A DNA stretch of 64,000 bases. It comes from Stercorarius parasiticus. Taxonomy: Eukaryota > Chordata > Aves > Charadriiformes > Stercorariidae. Below the pieces are notes generated by a model that worked only from the letters and a program-made list of their open reading frames with translations, did no database searches and was not told the DNA's origin. Positions 1 through 11,674 of this stretch are shown here, one piece after another (position 1 is the first letter of the stretch; every line of letters begins with the position of its first letter). The DNA lies in the NCBI GenBank assembly GCA_013396915.1, contig VWZL01000258.1, forward strand, positions 509,154 through 573,153. The letters are read 5' to 3'. Made by a program: the position numbers and the translations under genes.

Positions 1-2585
1 CATACATATCGGAAACGAAAACCCCTCTGTGGAAATAAAGGAAAAGAAACTTGAAAGCTGTTTAGAAACAAAATTAAAAAAAAAAAGCACACGCACACAC
101 ATACAAACAAGACTTGCCCAAACACAACCCACAAACAGAAAAGTTACAACTGTTCACTCCTGAAATGCTGCCTGAGTGCTGGTTAACGAAGCACCACCGA
201 ACTGTAGCCCTGGAGAAACTCTTCTATTCTCACTCTTACACACAGCAGCAACCTGAACTTTTTCTTTCAGTAATTGAAGATATTTTGAAGCAGAGATCTA
301 TTTATACTCCCAAAACAAAACAAAAATTAAAAGATAGAGAATGCAAGAGCATATATTCTCTCCCATGATTGCTGCTAGGTAGAGAGAACGGAAGCCAATA
401 ATAATTAAGGAAGTCCAAAGCATCATAAAGAATAGAACAGAGATGAAACAGAAATGCTTCTTCCTTCTGGGAACAGCATGTGAAAGCAGTATCTCCAAGT
501 GGAGTCCAGAAACAGTCCAAAAGCTTCAGGAGATTTGAGTGGCTGGGTTTTCATCCCAGTTACATAAACAGGTGTCTGAATACACTTTAGGGAACTGCAG
601 GATATTAGCAACCACTCTAGAGTACAGCTGTCCATTTATTCCATTTTTATTTACAGGAAGTAACATACCCTTTGCTTCACAGGGTAATCTATAAGTCACA
701 AAAGATACAACTCTTAAGAAAATGTATTTGATAGCTCTACCTCTACTTAACTATATTATTTCACGTGGCCACCAACTTTGAATACTTTTCAGATCTATTT
801 CCCAGTCCTGCAACTTCCAGCAAAATCTCCACCTCATATAGGGCTCCCAGTATCTGTCCCAACAGCATCAGTTAGTGTTGTATCCCCCATCAAGAATCAT
901 TCAGCTTCTTTCTAATAGGAGACAACTCTGAATTCAAAGTCTATATTAGCTGACAGTGAACAATACAGTTCAAAATTACTCTGTAATCATTAGCTTCAAT
1001 ACCTGTCTCGCTAAAGCCTTTTCAGTTTAAGAGCTTGTTTCCCAGGCAAATGTAAAGATCTGACTTGTATTCAGACACTGACCAGACAATGTAACTCATC
1101 CATAAGCATGTTTTTGCCTTCCTACGGTGAAGTGAGTGACCAGGTGTACTGTAAATGAACTCAAGTTGCCCAAAAGGCAAAGCAACCTCTGCAGTCATGA
1201 CACCATGAGATGACCCAGTCTTCTTTCACCTCTCTGCCTTCGATCCAACAGATCGAGCAGTCATCTGTGTAGTCTTCCCCAGTCTATTGCCCTTACTATC
1301 CTAGCTATGTTTTCACACATAGTCTTACTTTCCCCAGCTGTCTCTTTGCTCCAAAAATGGTCACAAGCACAGCACTCTGCTGATGGATCACCCTCATCAC
1401 CCTGTTATAAGCCATTGCCCAACTTGCCCCATGGGTACTCCACTACAGGAGCTGTTTGCTGAGAAGTCATCCATGGAAAAAATGGTTTCTTCTTAGGTAC
1501 TGCACACTGTAGGCTCCACCAATCAAAGACACAACAAGGAAGAAGCAGCGTATTCTTCCAAGAGTTCACAGTACACTGCTGTTTCGCCTGTGATCATGAA
1601 GCGTCCCTATTCCTGGAGGGATGCTCCAGCACAAAAATGTCTTTGGTGTGTGGCTGAAACAAATGTTCTCTGCTGCCTCGTACCAGGAAGACTGGATTGC
1701 ACCATGCTTCTGCAGAAGACCAAGAGGAGGAGGGGACAGCTTTTAGTCACCCTCTCCCCCTGTCTACTTAACACCTCCATAAGGTAGGATTTTATGCAAC
1801 TGATTGAGAGAGGCAGGAAAAGGGTCTCCATAAGCTATAACAGCTTCAGGAGGACTATTTGTAATTGCTGATGCCACCAACCAAAGGGGAACAACACCCT
1901 GGCATACTTCAGGGCAATCTTGACCCAGCAATTATTTGTACATCAGTTGCATGAAAACTATCCAGCACACTGGGATGACTTTCATACTATCAGAGAAGCA
2001 TAAGTGAGTGTTTGCTACACAGTCACAAAAGAGTTACATTCAAGTATTTATCTTCATTTTTCTAAGGTTATTCAAAACAGGCAACTGTGACAAAAGGAAT
2101 CTCAAAGGGCAATAGAATTTCTTTACGATGACAAAGCACAAGTCAAAAGTTCCTGTAACTTGGGAACAGAATGAAATGTTTTTATTTTTTCTTTCATCTA
2201 TTTCAAGAAACGTGAAACAAATTCTAAAAATCTTCCATGTTTGGTCTAATAATTTACATTTCAAAATACTGGGGTACCGTAAGAGTCACTTCTAAGATGA
2301 AGAGTCTATAATACTTAACAAGACATTTTCTTAACACCCTCAGGTTTTTTTTTTTTGGTCTTCTGACACTTCCAGAGAGAGACAAAGATGAAAACATAAC
2401 AAAACAGGAAACGATTTAACTACAAAAGTGACAGGAAAAACTACTCATGGTTAAGTACCACATTTGTTATGAGAGTTGAACCTCTTCAATATTCTTTTTT
2501 TTTTCCACCTTAAGTCATAATTTTATTCAAAGAAGAATATACTGACATAGCTACCTTAAAGATTTTCAAAATGCAGTGTTCTTAC
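1..2585 (-). other. NFKB1: NFKB1 intron downstream of the third coding exon (partial)
   Basis: AT-rich sequence following the donor at 2585. It contains a short CA-rich stretch near 90 to 106 and T runs near 2347 and 2494. I searched it for the next conserved exon (RGFRFRYVCEG) on the minus strand and saw nothing resembling it. No other gene is supported. Confidence 0.75.
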
Positions 2586-2626
2586 CTGTTTTGGCTGTTC
2601 TATGATTTGAAGATATGGTCCATCTG
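2586..2626 (-). CDS. NFKB1: NFKB1, third coding exon; start of Rel homology domain
   Basis: This 41-base exon completes codon 44 (G|CA, alanine) and then encodes DGPYLQIIEQPKQ, ending in phase 0 at CAG|GTAAGAA. The human protein has DGPYLQILEQPKQ at the same place, one conservative difference; this is the strongest single match in the window. It forms the first strand of the Rel homology domain. The DNA-contact loop (RFRYxCEG) belongs to the next exon, which I could not find in bases 1 to 2585 and which must lie off the left edge. The acceptor reads TTTTATGTTAGCAG, a tandem NAGNAG site. Use of the second AG (exon 2586 to 2623) would remove only alanine 44. Confidence 0.93.
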
Positions 2627-2629
2627 CTA
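2624..2629 (-). promoter_or_regulatory. NFKB1: Tandem NAGNAG splice acceptor of NFKB1 third coding exon
   Basis: On the minus strand the acceptor reads TAGCAG. Splicing after TAG gives ...T-A-D-G..., and splicing after CAG gives ...T-D-G.... Both keep the frame because the intron is phase 1 and three bases are gained or lost. From memory, human NFKB1 has two reference isoforms that differ by one alanine at the matching position (A40), so the site appears conserved between birds and mammals. Confidence 0.75.
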
Positions 2630-5600
2630 ACATAAAAGACAGAAAAGTCATAATAGAAATCAAATTTCTATTAGTATGACATGTAAGTTCCAGGGGTAAA
2701 ATTAATGTCCTCGAATGTCTAGAGATACAATTTTTGAAAGCACCTAAGCATCTTCAGAACTTAAATTTTAATAAATAATTTAATCACTTGGCAATCTGTC
2801 ATTTCCAACATTCCCCAAGACCAGTGGAGTAAGAAGGGAAGGATTAACTAAAAAAAAGTTAATTTTAGCTTAGAGGGCCTAAATGAGCAACTCTGATCAC
2901 TCAGTTAAGAATTGAAAGGGTGAGTTAAGAACAGAATCCCCCCCCTTGCCACTGACAAGCAGCCTGGCCTTCCTGAGCTAAGGTTAACTTTTGTATTTAA
3001 GCCCCTTGGGCTCTAAAGACTATGCTCACAAGCTTTTGGCCTTAGGGCTTCCTACTGAATAGGTGCTTTTGAAAGTCTAGAGACAGCCAATGGGAAGCTC
3101 TGAGGTATGGGAATACAGGAGGAATTTAAGCTGTCTCAACATGTCCTCAGAGGCAGAACTGCTTTAAAAAAAACCAACCTGGACTTGAGGAGACTAAACA
3201 ATTTACATTCTTTCAATAATTTCAGAAACACTTTTAAATATACTATTCTGCTCTGCCTCTAAAAACACTGAACACATTCTATTTGACCACAGATGTAGAC
3301 GCTATAATGTGATCCATCTTTGAGCATGATGCCAATACATAGGATTATGTTCTACTAAAATTCTATTTGTGTCTTTCAAAGAAGGCTTCCTTAAACAACT
3401 TCCGGTCTTCCACCACTCCCTGAACAGTGGCTAACTTCATACGATAAACCTCATTCCAAATTCACCAGTTTATATAGCCTTTGAGCAGGCCCTAAATCCA
3501 ATGAGAACTCTGTGTCACGAGAGTTAAGAATTCATCACCTGATCAAAGCTTAGCTCCAACTCTGATCGTTTAGATTATTTGCATAAAGAAGGAAAGCTCT
3601 CTAGGTGAATGGCTGCAAAACACCTCTTAAAATGCAGTTTCCTGCCTCTTTCTAACCAGAGAAGAAGATCCGTATTTCAATGCTAAAAATTCACTTGTTT
3701 TTGAAGCAAATCCCAAATGACAGCTTCACTGTGAATACCTACACAATATTTTACCAGCTATATTCCAGCTGGAACTATGTATCATCACTTATACTCTACT
3801 AAAAGGTATTCATGCCAAGGAATCAACCAAGCTCACTGGGACATGTGAAACCTCCAAAGCAGACAAGCCACAGCTATGTGACGGAGCCTGCAAGCACACA
3901 AAAGATAACATGCCCTGCCAACATCCAGGTGCAATCTGCCTCCAAATAACTGCACCATCTGCAAGTACCACGCCATACAGCTACCTCAACTAGGTAGTAT
4001 TTGGCTTCAGCACAGAACTACATACTTGCATCAACTTTAATTTGACAATAAGCCTAATGTTCACTGATAATTAAAAATGGCAGAGGATTCATTAATTTAT
4101 AGCTTGTTGTATGACTACATGCATCCTTCTCAGCTCCTCAACACAACTTCACTTTAATAAAAGAGACCTTCACGTCTTTAGTCAGCACAGGTCTTAGCTG
4201 AACAGGCCTCTCTCAAAATGAAAGTTTTGACAAATATGCTAATAGATGGAACTAGTATTTTGCTGTTGAAGTTAGCTGACTCAGCAACTGGATTAGCTTC
4301 ACACCAAAGTTATATTGCAAATGCTGGTCGCAACAATTTCACATACAAAGATAATTTATTTCCCAAGTCCAACACACTTCCTGTGAAAAAATAAACAGTG
4401 CTACAATTAAAATCTTGAAGTCATGTAAAACAATTGCCTCAAGATACATCAGCTTACATTAGGAAAGCATGAAAATCAGTTTGGACTTCAGAAACTTTAA
4501 AAGATGTAGAGTAATATTTAGCTTTGGTGTGGTTTTATGTTTCAGTTTTTGTCTGTAACACAGACTCAAGACGAGTCGAGTTGGGCTTAAGCATCATATT
4601 GGCACTTAAATTTAAGACCTCTGTTCACAGACCTCTAACCCTCCTCATGCTTTAGGCATCTAAAATTTTATACTTTAACAATTCAGAAGCCTTCCATCTT
4701 CTAGGCACTGGCAGAAATAATGCACCTAAAATACAACTGTGTAGTTCAACTTTCAACCAAGCCTCCGGGGCAGGATCTGCCAAGTAATTGTTCTTTGGCT
4801 GTTCTCCCCTTAGGAATTAATTTTCAAGGCATATATGTTGGGTCAGTATCGGCACTAAATACTACTGTTTTCTCTTATACATTAGCCAGAAAAGGAAGCA
4901 CTCTTATCCAACAGCTAAGTGGCTGCAGCAGTCCCCCAGGACGCAGCAGACCCAGGTTCCAACTTTTCCTCAGCATAAGGAAATTCAAACTCCTAAGAGA
5001 GGGATATATGCTATATCAATATATCTATATATCGATACGCATATTGGAAAGCTCAAGGGGAATTCTTTGTACCACTGAAATGGTTTTACCTTGCATGGCA
5101 CTTGTGAAAACTCAGGAAAATGAAAAATTTAGGACTGTGGTTCTTAGGTCCCCTTGGAAAAAATCTTATAAAAAGCATACGAATATACTGATAGAAAAAA
5201 CCCAAAATATCTTACATACTAATACTAGAAAAGTGCAAAAAAGGTACAGTGTAAATGTACAAAGGCAAATTAGATGCCTGTTATCATTAATCCAAATTAT
5301 AGAAATCATATACCAATGTATTTAAAACAAAGCTTTGTGAGGTCTTATTTTAACCTTTGAGTTTTGTGAATAAACATTTTCTTTTTTACAATGGCTAAGT
5401 AATTCTCTGGTATAGCATATGAACCAGATCCAAGTAACAGTATACAGAAGGCACTCTAACACAAGACACTTGATTACATCTGAAATGCTATTTAAAAATA
5501 AAGCAGCAATAGTCAAGGTAACTTCCAAGCATAAATAGCAAGTTATTTTGACTATAAAAAGGATTTTACTCAGTTAAAGGTCTCATACAGCTGTCTTCAT

Positions 5601-8600
5601 TAAATTCTGAATACCTTCCAAAAGTACATTAGATAGACAGCCTGTTGGCTATGTGTGATTCCTTCTTTCTCTCTCTCATCCTTTCCCGTGGGGAAAAAAA
5701 AAAAGATGTTTAGTGCTTTGCACAGGGAAGTTTTTAATATTTCATTTCTAGTATTAGGCATATCTGGTCTAAACAGACAGCAGGAACTTGAAAATATACA
5801 CCTTGTAAGAGGAACTAATAATGATGAGATTTGTGATGATTTTTTGCACCTCTGTTCTAGGCTGGAAAGTTGCTTGCTTCAAGTTCTTGTTTAATGAGCA
5901 ACCCCCTTTAAAGTGTTAATCAACCACAAGAAGGAACACTACTTAGTGCATAGCCTAAGTTCTACTTTTGCCCTACAGAAAAGCTGAAGCAGCATACAGT
6001 CATGGAGCTGGCCTCTACACCAGGATGACTCTCATGGTTGCCAAGAGCCAAGTTTTGACATGAGCTCTCCTCACGATTTGCCTGGCGCTGCTGCAGTCAG
6101 GAGGGCTAAGAATTGCAACTAAAACATGCAGTCCTCCAGCCTGGAGGGGGGTTTGGTGCAGGATGCCACATCCTGAGTATGCTTCAGTGCTTCCTTTTCT
6201 GTCTTCTCGCCTCAGTTGCCACAGACCGACTCACATCCCACTGCCTCCCCTCCAGCCTGAGTCACAGTCCCACTTCCCCACGTCTTCTTCAACTGATACA
6301 TTTCTTCATTTTCCTTCCTGCCTGAGTCAGAGGTCCTCCTGCATCTTGACACTCCCATCACTTACATTCTTTCTTCCTCTTGACAGGCCTCACCCTGCAC
6401 ACACACTTCCCAAAGGAGCACCCATCTTAGGCTCCCTTTTGATTCCTTCTTCCCACCATAGCAAAGTAAAGAAAAAAGGGGTCTGTGAGGTTGGTGGGAT
6501 ATCCCTGCAAGCCAGGCAGCACCATAGGACTAGTGTGGTCCTTTATCTAACAGCTTACCTAGTACCTGAAGCCATTCAATTTAACCTGCAATCAGCTGTG
6601 GTCAAGTCCCCCCCCTCACCTCCTCTCTGTTAGTGGGTACCCCAGAGCAGGCCTCTCACCGTGTGCTGTTTTGCTCTGTGGGCATGGATGAAAACACCCA
6701 TAGCCTCTAGGTTTTGACTGTTAAATCCAACACAAACCCTCTTGTGTCCCTCCTGGTAGTGGTACCTCGCTGCTAAAAGCTCAGACTCTAAACCTAGTGT
6801 CTTATCCTTCCTGAAAGGCTTATTATAGCATTTGTATGTCCTCCCCCTCAGGGATTCACCCGCACAGGAACACTCCCTTGCATCTCAGCTCTGCAACGTT
6901 CAAAGCATGATGTTTAAAGCAAGCAGCACACAGGCTTTGCTTAACCTCTCTCTTCCCTCCGTTCATTTGTCAAAATACAAGCACAGAAGACCTAGAAAAA
7001 ACATCAGAAGCAGCATGCAAGTCTGCTCATGCTTTGCCACTGCTATGGGACAGGGAAAACGAACACTCATCTAATTTTTGGTGATGGCCAGACTTCCTTG
7101 AATCTCTAACATTATCTCTCTCTGCAAAAATATGAAATACAAGTTTTTTATAAGTGCCTTCATTTTCCCTCTACGCCCTTCTAATTTCTCAACAGCAACC
7201 ATCACAGAGGCTTGGGCACAGGAGGTTAAAGAAATACCAGAAAACTGCAATTTTAGCAGCCTCCAGGCAATACTCTCCAGCTGCTGATAGCCCTGCTTCC
7301 ACTTTACAGGCTTAAAACCACAACGCCTTAATGCCAACAGCTAGTTAGACTAGAGCCCCTAAAACCCAAAACAATTAATCAAGTTCCAAAAACCATCCCT
7401 AACAATAAATTATAAAATGCTTTGCTCAGAGCTCTGCCCACGTTCTCTCCGATTTAGAGGGATCACTTTGTCCCTCGGCTATATAGTGAGCATCACACTG
7501 ATGCATACCTGCTTTTACACTGCCTAAATATGTGCCATGGATAATGCTCCCTCCATCCCCAATGCTGCTGAGGATTAGTACCAAACTCTCAAAGGCAGGA
7601 TACTTCCCAACAAGCCAAAGAAGAGGCTGACTTCATGACATACTGCCTTTGCTGTTGGTGGTGTTTTAAACACACAGCTCAGTCCTGCAGTTTGCACAGT
7701 TATGGCACTTGTTACAGATACATCCTTTTGTCACTCAAGGAACACAGAGACTACTTCTCTTTCTAGATTTAGATGTAAACGTAGCACTTGAACCATGTAA
7801 CTATCTACTACAGCTTTAGAGCCAAAATAACCAAGCCAAGTTTTTTTTACTTAAAACTAACATATGTAAGATAGAAAAAGAAGCGAGCAAAGACACTTTA
7901 GCACTGATAACCTCATTAAGAAAATCCTTGTCCCGACATCTCAAAGGTTTTCTACCATTACTGTAAATATTAACATAACAGCAGAACATCTATCATCAGA
8001 AAGTCCCCAAATTCCCCAGCTATTTGTTTATTCAACTATGCTGGCATGATATGGCAATCCACAGTTACATATTAAACCTGCCTGCCAATGTAATAAGTCT
8101 GACATTGTGCGTTTATGAATGCACAGATTGAAAGACGTAGGCACCACATCAAATCATGAGGAACAATTAATGTCTTCGGTTCTTTCTGTTTAAATCATCC
8201 AACTGTCCTAGAGAAAAATCCTTTTTAAGACACTTTATTTCACCCTTTCCATACCTCAGCTGGAAGTACTTTTGGAAAATCCCACATGAATTTTTAACCA
8301 GCATTGCTGTGTAGAAAGAAATAATTAGTTCCTGCTTGTAAACAATTAAAGCATAATATATAAATTATTATATTACCTTACAACTGAAGAGCTAGTCCAT
8401 AGTAATGACACAACATAGTTTCAAGCAGGGGAGAAAGTAAGCATTATAGTGATACTACTCAAGAAACAAACCATTATAGCACCATCGGATGCTATTGAAA
8501 TGATCAATCTTTTCTAAAACTTATGATTAATTTTCTTGTTTGTCATAACCTGAAATCCATGATCCTTTATTAAATCCCATTTTGTACACAGGGAACTTGC

Positions 8601-10388
8601 CACCTATAGTGCAGCAGTGGACAAGACCAGTGCCACTAAAAAAAAGACCTTTTCTTAAGCAATTTTGCAAATTAAGGATAGAGCTAGACTTAGTCCGGTA
8701 AGTTTTCTGTGACTGCAGAACTCAGTGAATTCTTGACTCCCCCCCACGGTTTTAGAAACAGCTGTTTTCTAGTTTAGACAGGACATAGATATCTGAAAAT
8801 CAGTTTTATATATCTGAATAATTTGTATGGAACAAGTCTGGCACAAGGAGTACAGAGTAAGCTTAAAAGGTACGTGTAAGAGAGATCATTATGAGGAAAT
8901 AAAAATTCCAATAACCTTATTTGTTCCACAGAAACTCTGAGAGAACAGTTAAAAAAACCCTTGGTATACAACGCAGAAGCCCTTTAATCCTACACAGATG
9001 AATTTTACTGAACAATTTTATCTGCCTTCATAAAAACACACTACAAACAAATGATTGCAACATTAATTTGTTGGATGCTTGTCCATATTTGTCAAGAGCT
9101 TTACTCATCAGAACATTTTATCTTGCAACAAAATTATCTGAACCATATGTGTTTCTTAACCCTTCCTCGCTACTATTCAATCAAGAAAACTGAAGTATGG
9201 TTCAAACCAGGTAACACTGAAACAGTAAGCATGCCTCAATTTTTATTTTTCAATCAGCATTTCTTGTTACTTTAGGGTGGAATTTTACATGTGAAGTAAA
9301 AAGTTAATTGCTTATTTCATTTTACCCTTCACACCTTCACTGCTGTCAAGCATATCAAATAATGCAAACAAAAATGATTTGCATTTTCAACAAAAGAAAA
9401 GCAATCTGCAATACAAAAGATACCAGCTACATCCTGATACAAGAGTCAAACAGATCAACAACAGAAAGTTGTCATGTTAAAAGACATTAATAACTATATT
9501 GGAGATACGTATTGAGAAAAACCTCATATGCTTAAATAAATTTTTACTTCCTTCCTCCTTTTGTATCAGCTATTCTAATAAACTAAGCAGGAGAGTTTTC
9601 TAAATTCAAGCAAGAAGTAATACTTATAAAGAAATTTAATAAGCAAAAGCAGACCGACGTTGATCAAGTAGCTAATACTGTCTGAGATATCACACACTTC
9701 TATTTGATATTCCTGTGCTGGAACCATACTGTAAGAACTACATATCAGACCTTTGCAGAATACCATTCGCTTATTTTCAGCAGTTGGTTGCAAAATTTGA
9801 CTCTGAACTTTCAAACTAGGGTTATTATTCAGGAAATTGTCAGGTACTTTTAATATCAGACTGCCCCTTTACAGGAAACAGAGAAGTCACCGAGAAGGAA
9901 AAACAGGTTCAAGTGATACAGGAAGTTGAATATACTCCACATTTTATTAGTGAAAAACAAGCACCTTAAGAATTATTACAACAAACGGAACACTGTTCAA
10001 AATTAAAAAAAAAAAGGTACAATGTTGCACTCTGCAAACTGGCAATACAAACACGTAGGTCACTGAAGATGCAAATTTAGAAAAAAATACAAAATATAAA
10101 AACAGGTCCCTCAAAGCTCTTTGGTAACTCAAACCATTTAACTAATTGAAACTTTCAGTTTCTGTTCAAGCCAAAGGAAGAACAGATTTGCCTCACTGTT
10201 GAAAGTTTCATGAGGATAAGAAAGAGACGCGTAAGGGTGTAAAAAAAGTCTAGTTGACAACTTTGGGATCTAGTATTATGAAATACAAGAGTCTAAACAA
10301 AAAAGCCCCTGAAAAGAACTTCATAAAAAAACAAACTGGAAGAAACAACAGGACAATAGCAAATTAAATAGCAATGAACAGTTCCTAC
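2627..10388 (-). other. NFKB1: NFKB1 intron between second and third coding exons
   Basis: A 7762-base AT-rich intron. It has a pyrimidine-rich stretch on the plus strand at about 6160 to 6640 and an uninterrupted plus-strand reading frame at 4720 to 5325 without recognisable domains. No RNA gene or clear mobile element was recognised. Confidence 0.8.
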
Positions 10389-10473
10389 CTGTTCGTAGTG
10401 GTAAGTCTGAAGTGATGTAATTTGTATTGTTAAATAATGCATTCATTCCCATGAACTGCTCCATTGCAAACAT
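10389..10473 (-). CDS. NFKB1: NFKB1, second coding exon
   Basis: This 85-base exon encodes residues 16 to 43 and the first base of codon 44. It begins MFAMEQFMGMN and ends SDLPLRT. It enters in phase 0 from the start-codon exon across a 1148-base intron (10474 to 11621). It leaves in phase 1 through the donor ACAG|GTAGGAAC. The acceptor is TTTCTTTCAATATAG with a good pyrimidine tract. The encoded segment is the methionine- and asparagine-rich leader before the Rel homology domain. There is no stop in frame, and the junction with the third coding exon completes an alanine codon as in the human protein (PTADGPYLQ against RTADGPYLQ here). Confidence 0.9.
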
Positions 10474-11621
10474 CTATATTGAAAGAAAATATACTCTTCA
10501 TTATTACACATATACATAATTTCATAAAGCATCTATCAGCAAAGAACTTCAAAGTTCTCTGCAAATATTGAGACTGCTAACACCCTGGTGCAGTACGTAA
10601 ACATTCTGTATCTATTTTATTTTTGCTGGCAACAGCAGTGCAAGCAAAGCTGATAGTACTGACCAAGTTTCATCACTATCATGAGACTGCCCTGAGCTCA
10701 GCACAGTTTCGAAGCACACATTTTGCTTACATGCGCTAACAACTATTTTCAAAAGAGCTTTTACAGTAAATTGTGAAAATCTGACCGTAGATGTCTTACC
10801 CAAGGCCTTGCTGAGAACCTGTAAGTTTTCGTTTTCACTTCTGTGATTAAACCCCACCAGACTACATTCCTTATGCAAATATATTTACAAGCCCTAATGC
10901 AAGAAAACAGTATACTCAGGTTAAAGCTGGTTTTTGTTTTTTTTTTTTTAACAGACATGTCTTAACTCACTGTAATTGTTGTCATGTGTAAGTCTATCTC
11001 CTTCCAAAGTGGAGCAAGCATAAAGGAAAAAATAATTTCTTTTTGGAAATTAAGGCGAGTAGAAATGATCTGTTCTTCACTCAAACTTTCACTCAAGCAC
11101 CTTTCTCACTATTCAAATGAGTCACGCAATGACCTAATGAGATCAGGAAGAGCTTCTGAAGAGTCAGGACAACTGACCTGTGCAAGTGAAGGAGCATTTT
11201 AGTCATCAATGGCAACGCAAATTTCACCAAAAAATTATATAAAGGGACCTTTTAGGGCATCAGGGACTTTATTTTCAGATAAAGTCCAATGTCTATCACA
11301 GAATACATTTCAGAGCAAGCGTCACAGGCAGACAGGGCATAAAAATGAGGTTTTTTTCAATTGCTTCTTCTAGCAGGCCTAGCCTTCCTTTTCTTTTCTG
11401 CCATTTCATCAGTGGCAAGGCACTTTACAGGTCACATAAAAAACACCTTAGAGAAAAAAAAACACCCTAGATTTCCTCAAACCTGATTTCTGCCAATAGC
11501 TATAATGCTTTTATATCTCCATGTTGTTAAGCCTAGGAAATGACAGGACAATATGAGAGGAAGCCAAAACAGAGAGCTAGGAGAGAATACAGGGGTATTG
11601 AAAACACACAAATCCACTTAC
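10474..11621 (-). other. NFKB1: NFKB1 intron between first and second coding exons
   Basis: A short 1148-base intron with GTAAGTG donor and ATATAG acceptor. It contains a T run near 10938 to 10950. Nothing else was recognised. Confidence 0.85.
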
Positions 11622-11666
11622 TTGGGGATCAGACACTCCCATAATATAGGAATCTTCTCCGGCCAT
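11622..11666 (-). CDS. NFKB1: NFKB1 (p105/p50), first coding exon with start codon
   Basis: This exon holds the start codon of the NF-kappa-B p105 precursor, which is processed to the DNA-binding p50 subunit. Read on the minus strand it gives 15 codons, MAGEDSYIMGVSDPQ, which resembles the chicken NFKB1 N-terminus as I remember it and differs from the mammalian one. The start has a good Kozak context (AAAATGG). The exon spans 11622 to 11674, so 8 untranslated bases (11667 to 11674) precede the ATG after an acceptor reading TTTGTATTTCAG. The donor is CAA|GTAAGTG, phase 0. The next exon continues the frame exactly. This stretch lies before the Rel homology domain and is variable between vertebrate classes. 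The identification rests on the three exons together. Confidence 0.9.
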
Positions 11667-11674
11667 TTTAAGTC
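11667..11674 (-). other. NFKB1: NFKB1 5' untranslated bases of the start-codon exon
   Basis: Eight bases, GACTTAAA on the minus strand, lie between the splice acceptor and the ATG. They show that the rest of the 5' untranslated region sits in at least one upstream noncoding exon, most likely in the CpG island near 24 kb. Confidence 0.8.

Noticed and set aside
1..2585. Search for the next NFKB1 exon (RGFRFRYVCEG)
   Set aside because: No minus-strand stretch resembles it. The exon lies beyond the left edge.
6163..6633. 156-codon proline/serine-rich frame in the NFKB1 intron
   Set aside because: It follows from a pyrimidine-rich stretch that is low in stop codons on the plus strand. Repetitive composition, no splice sites and no recognised family.
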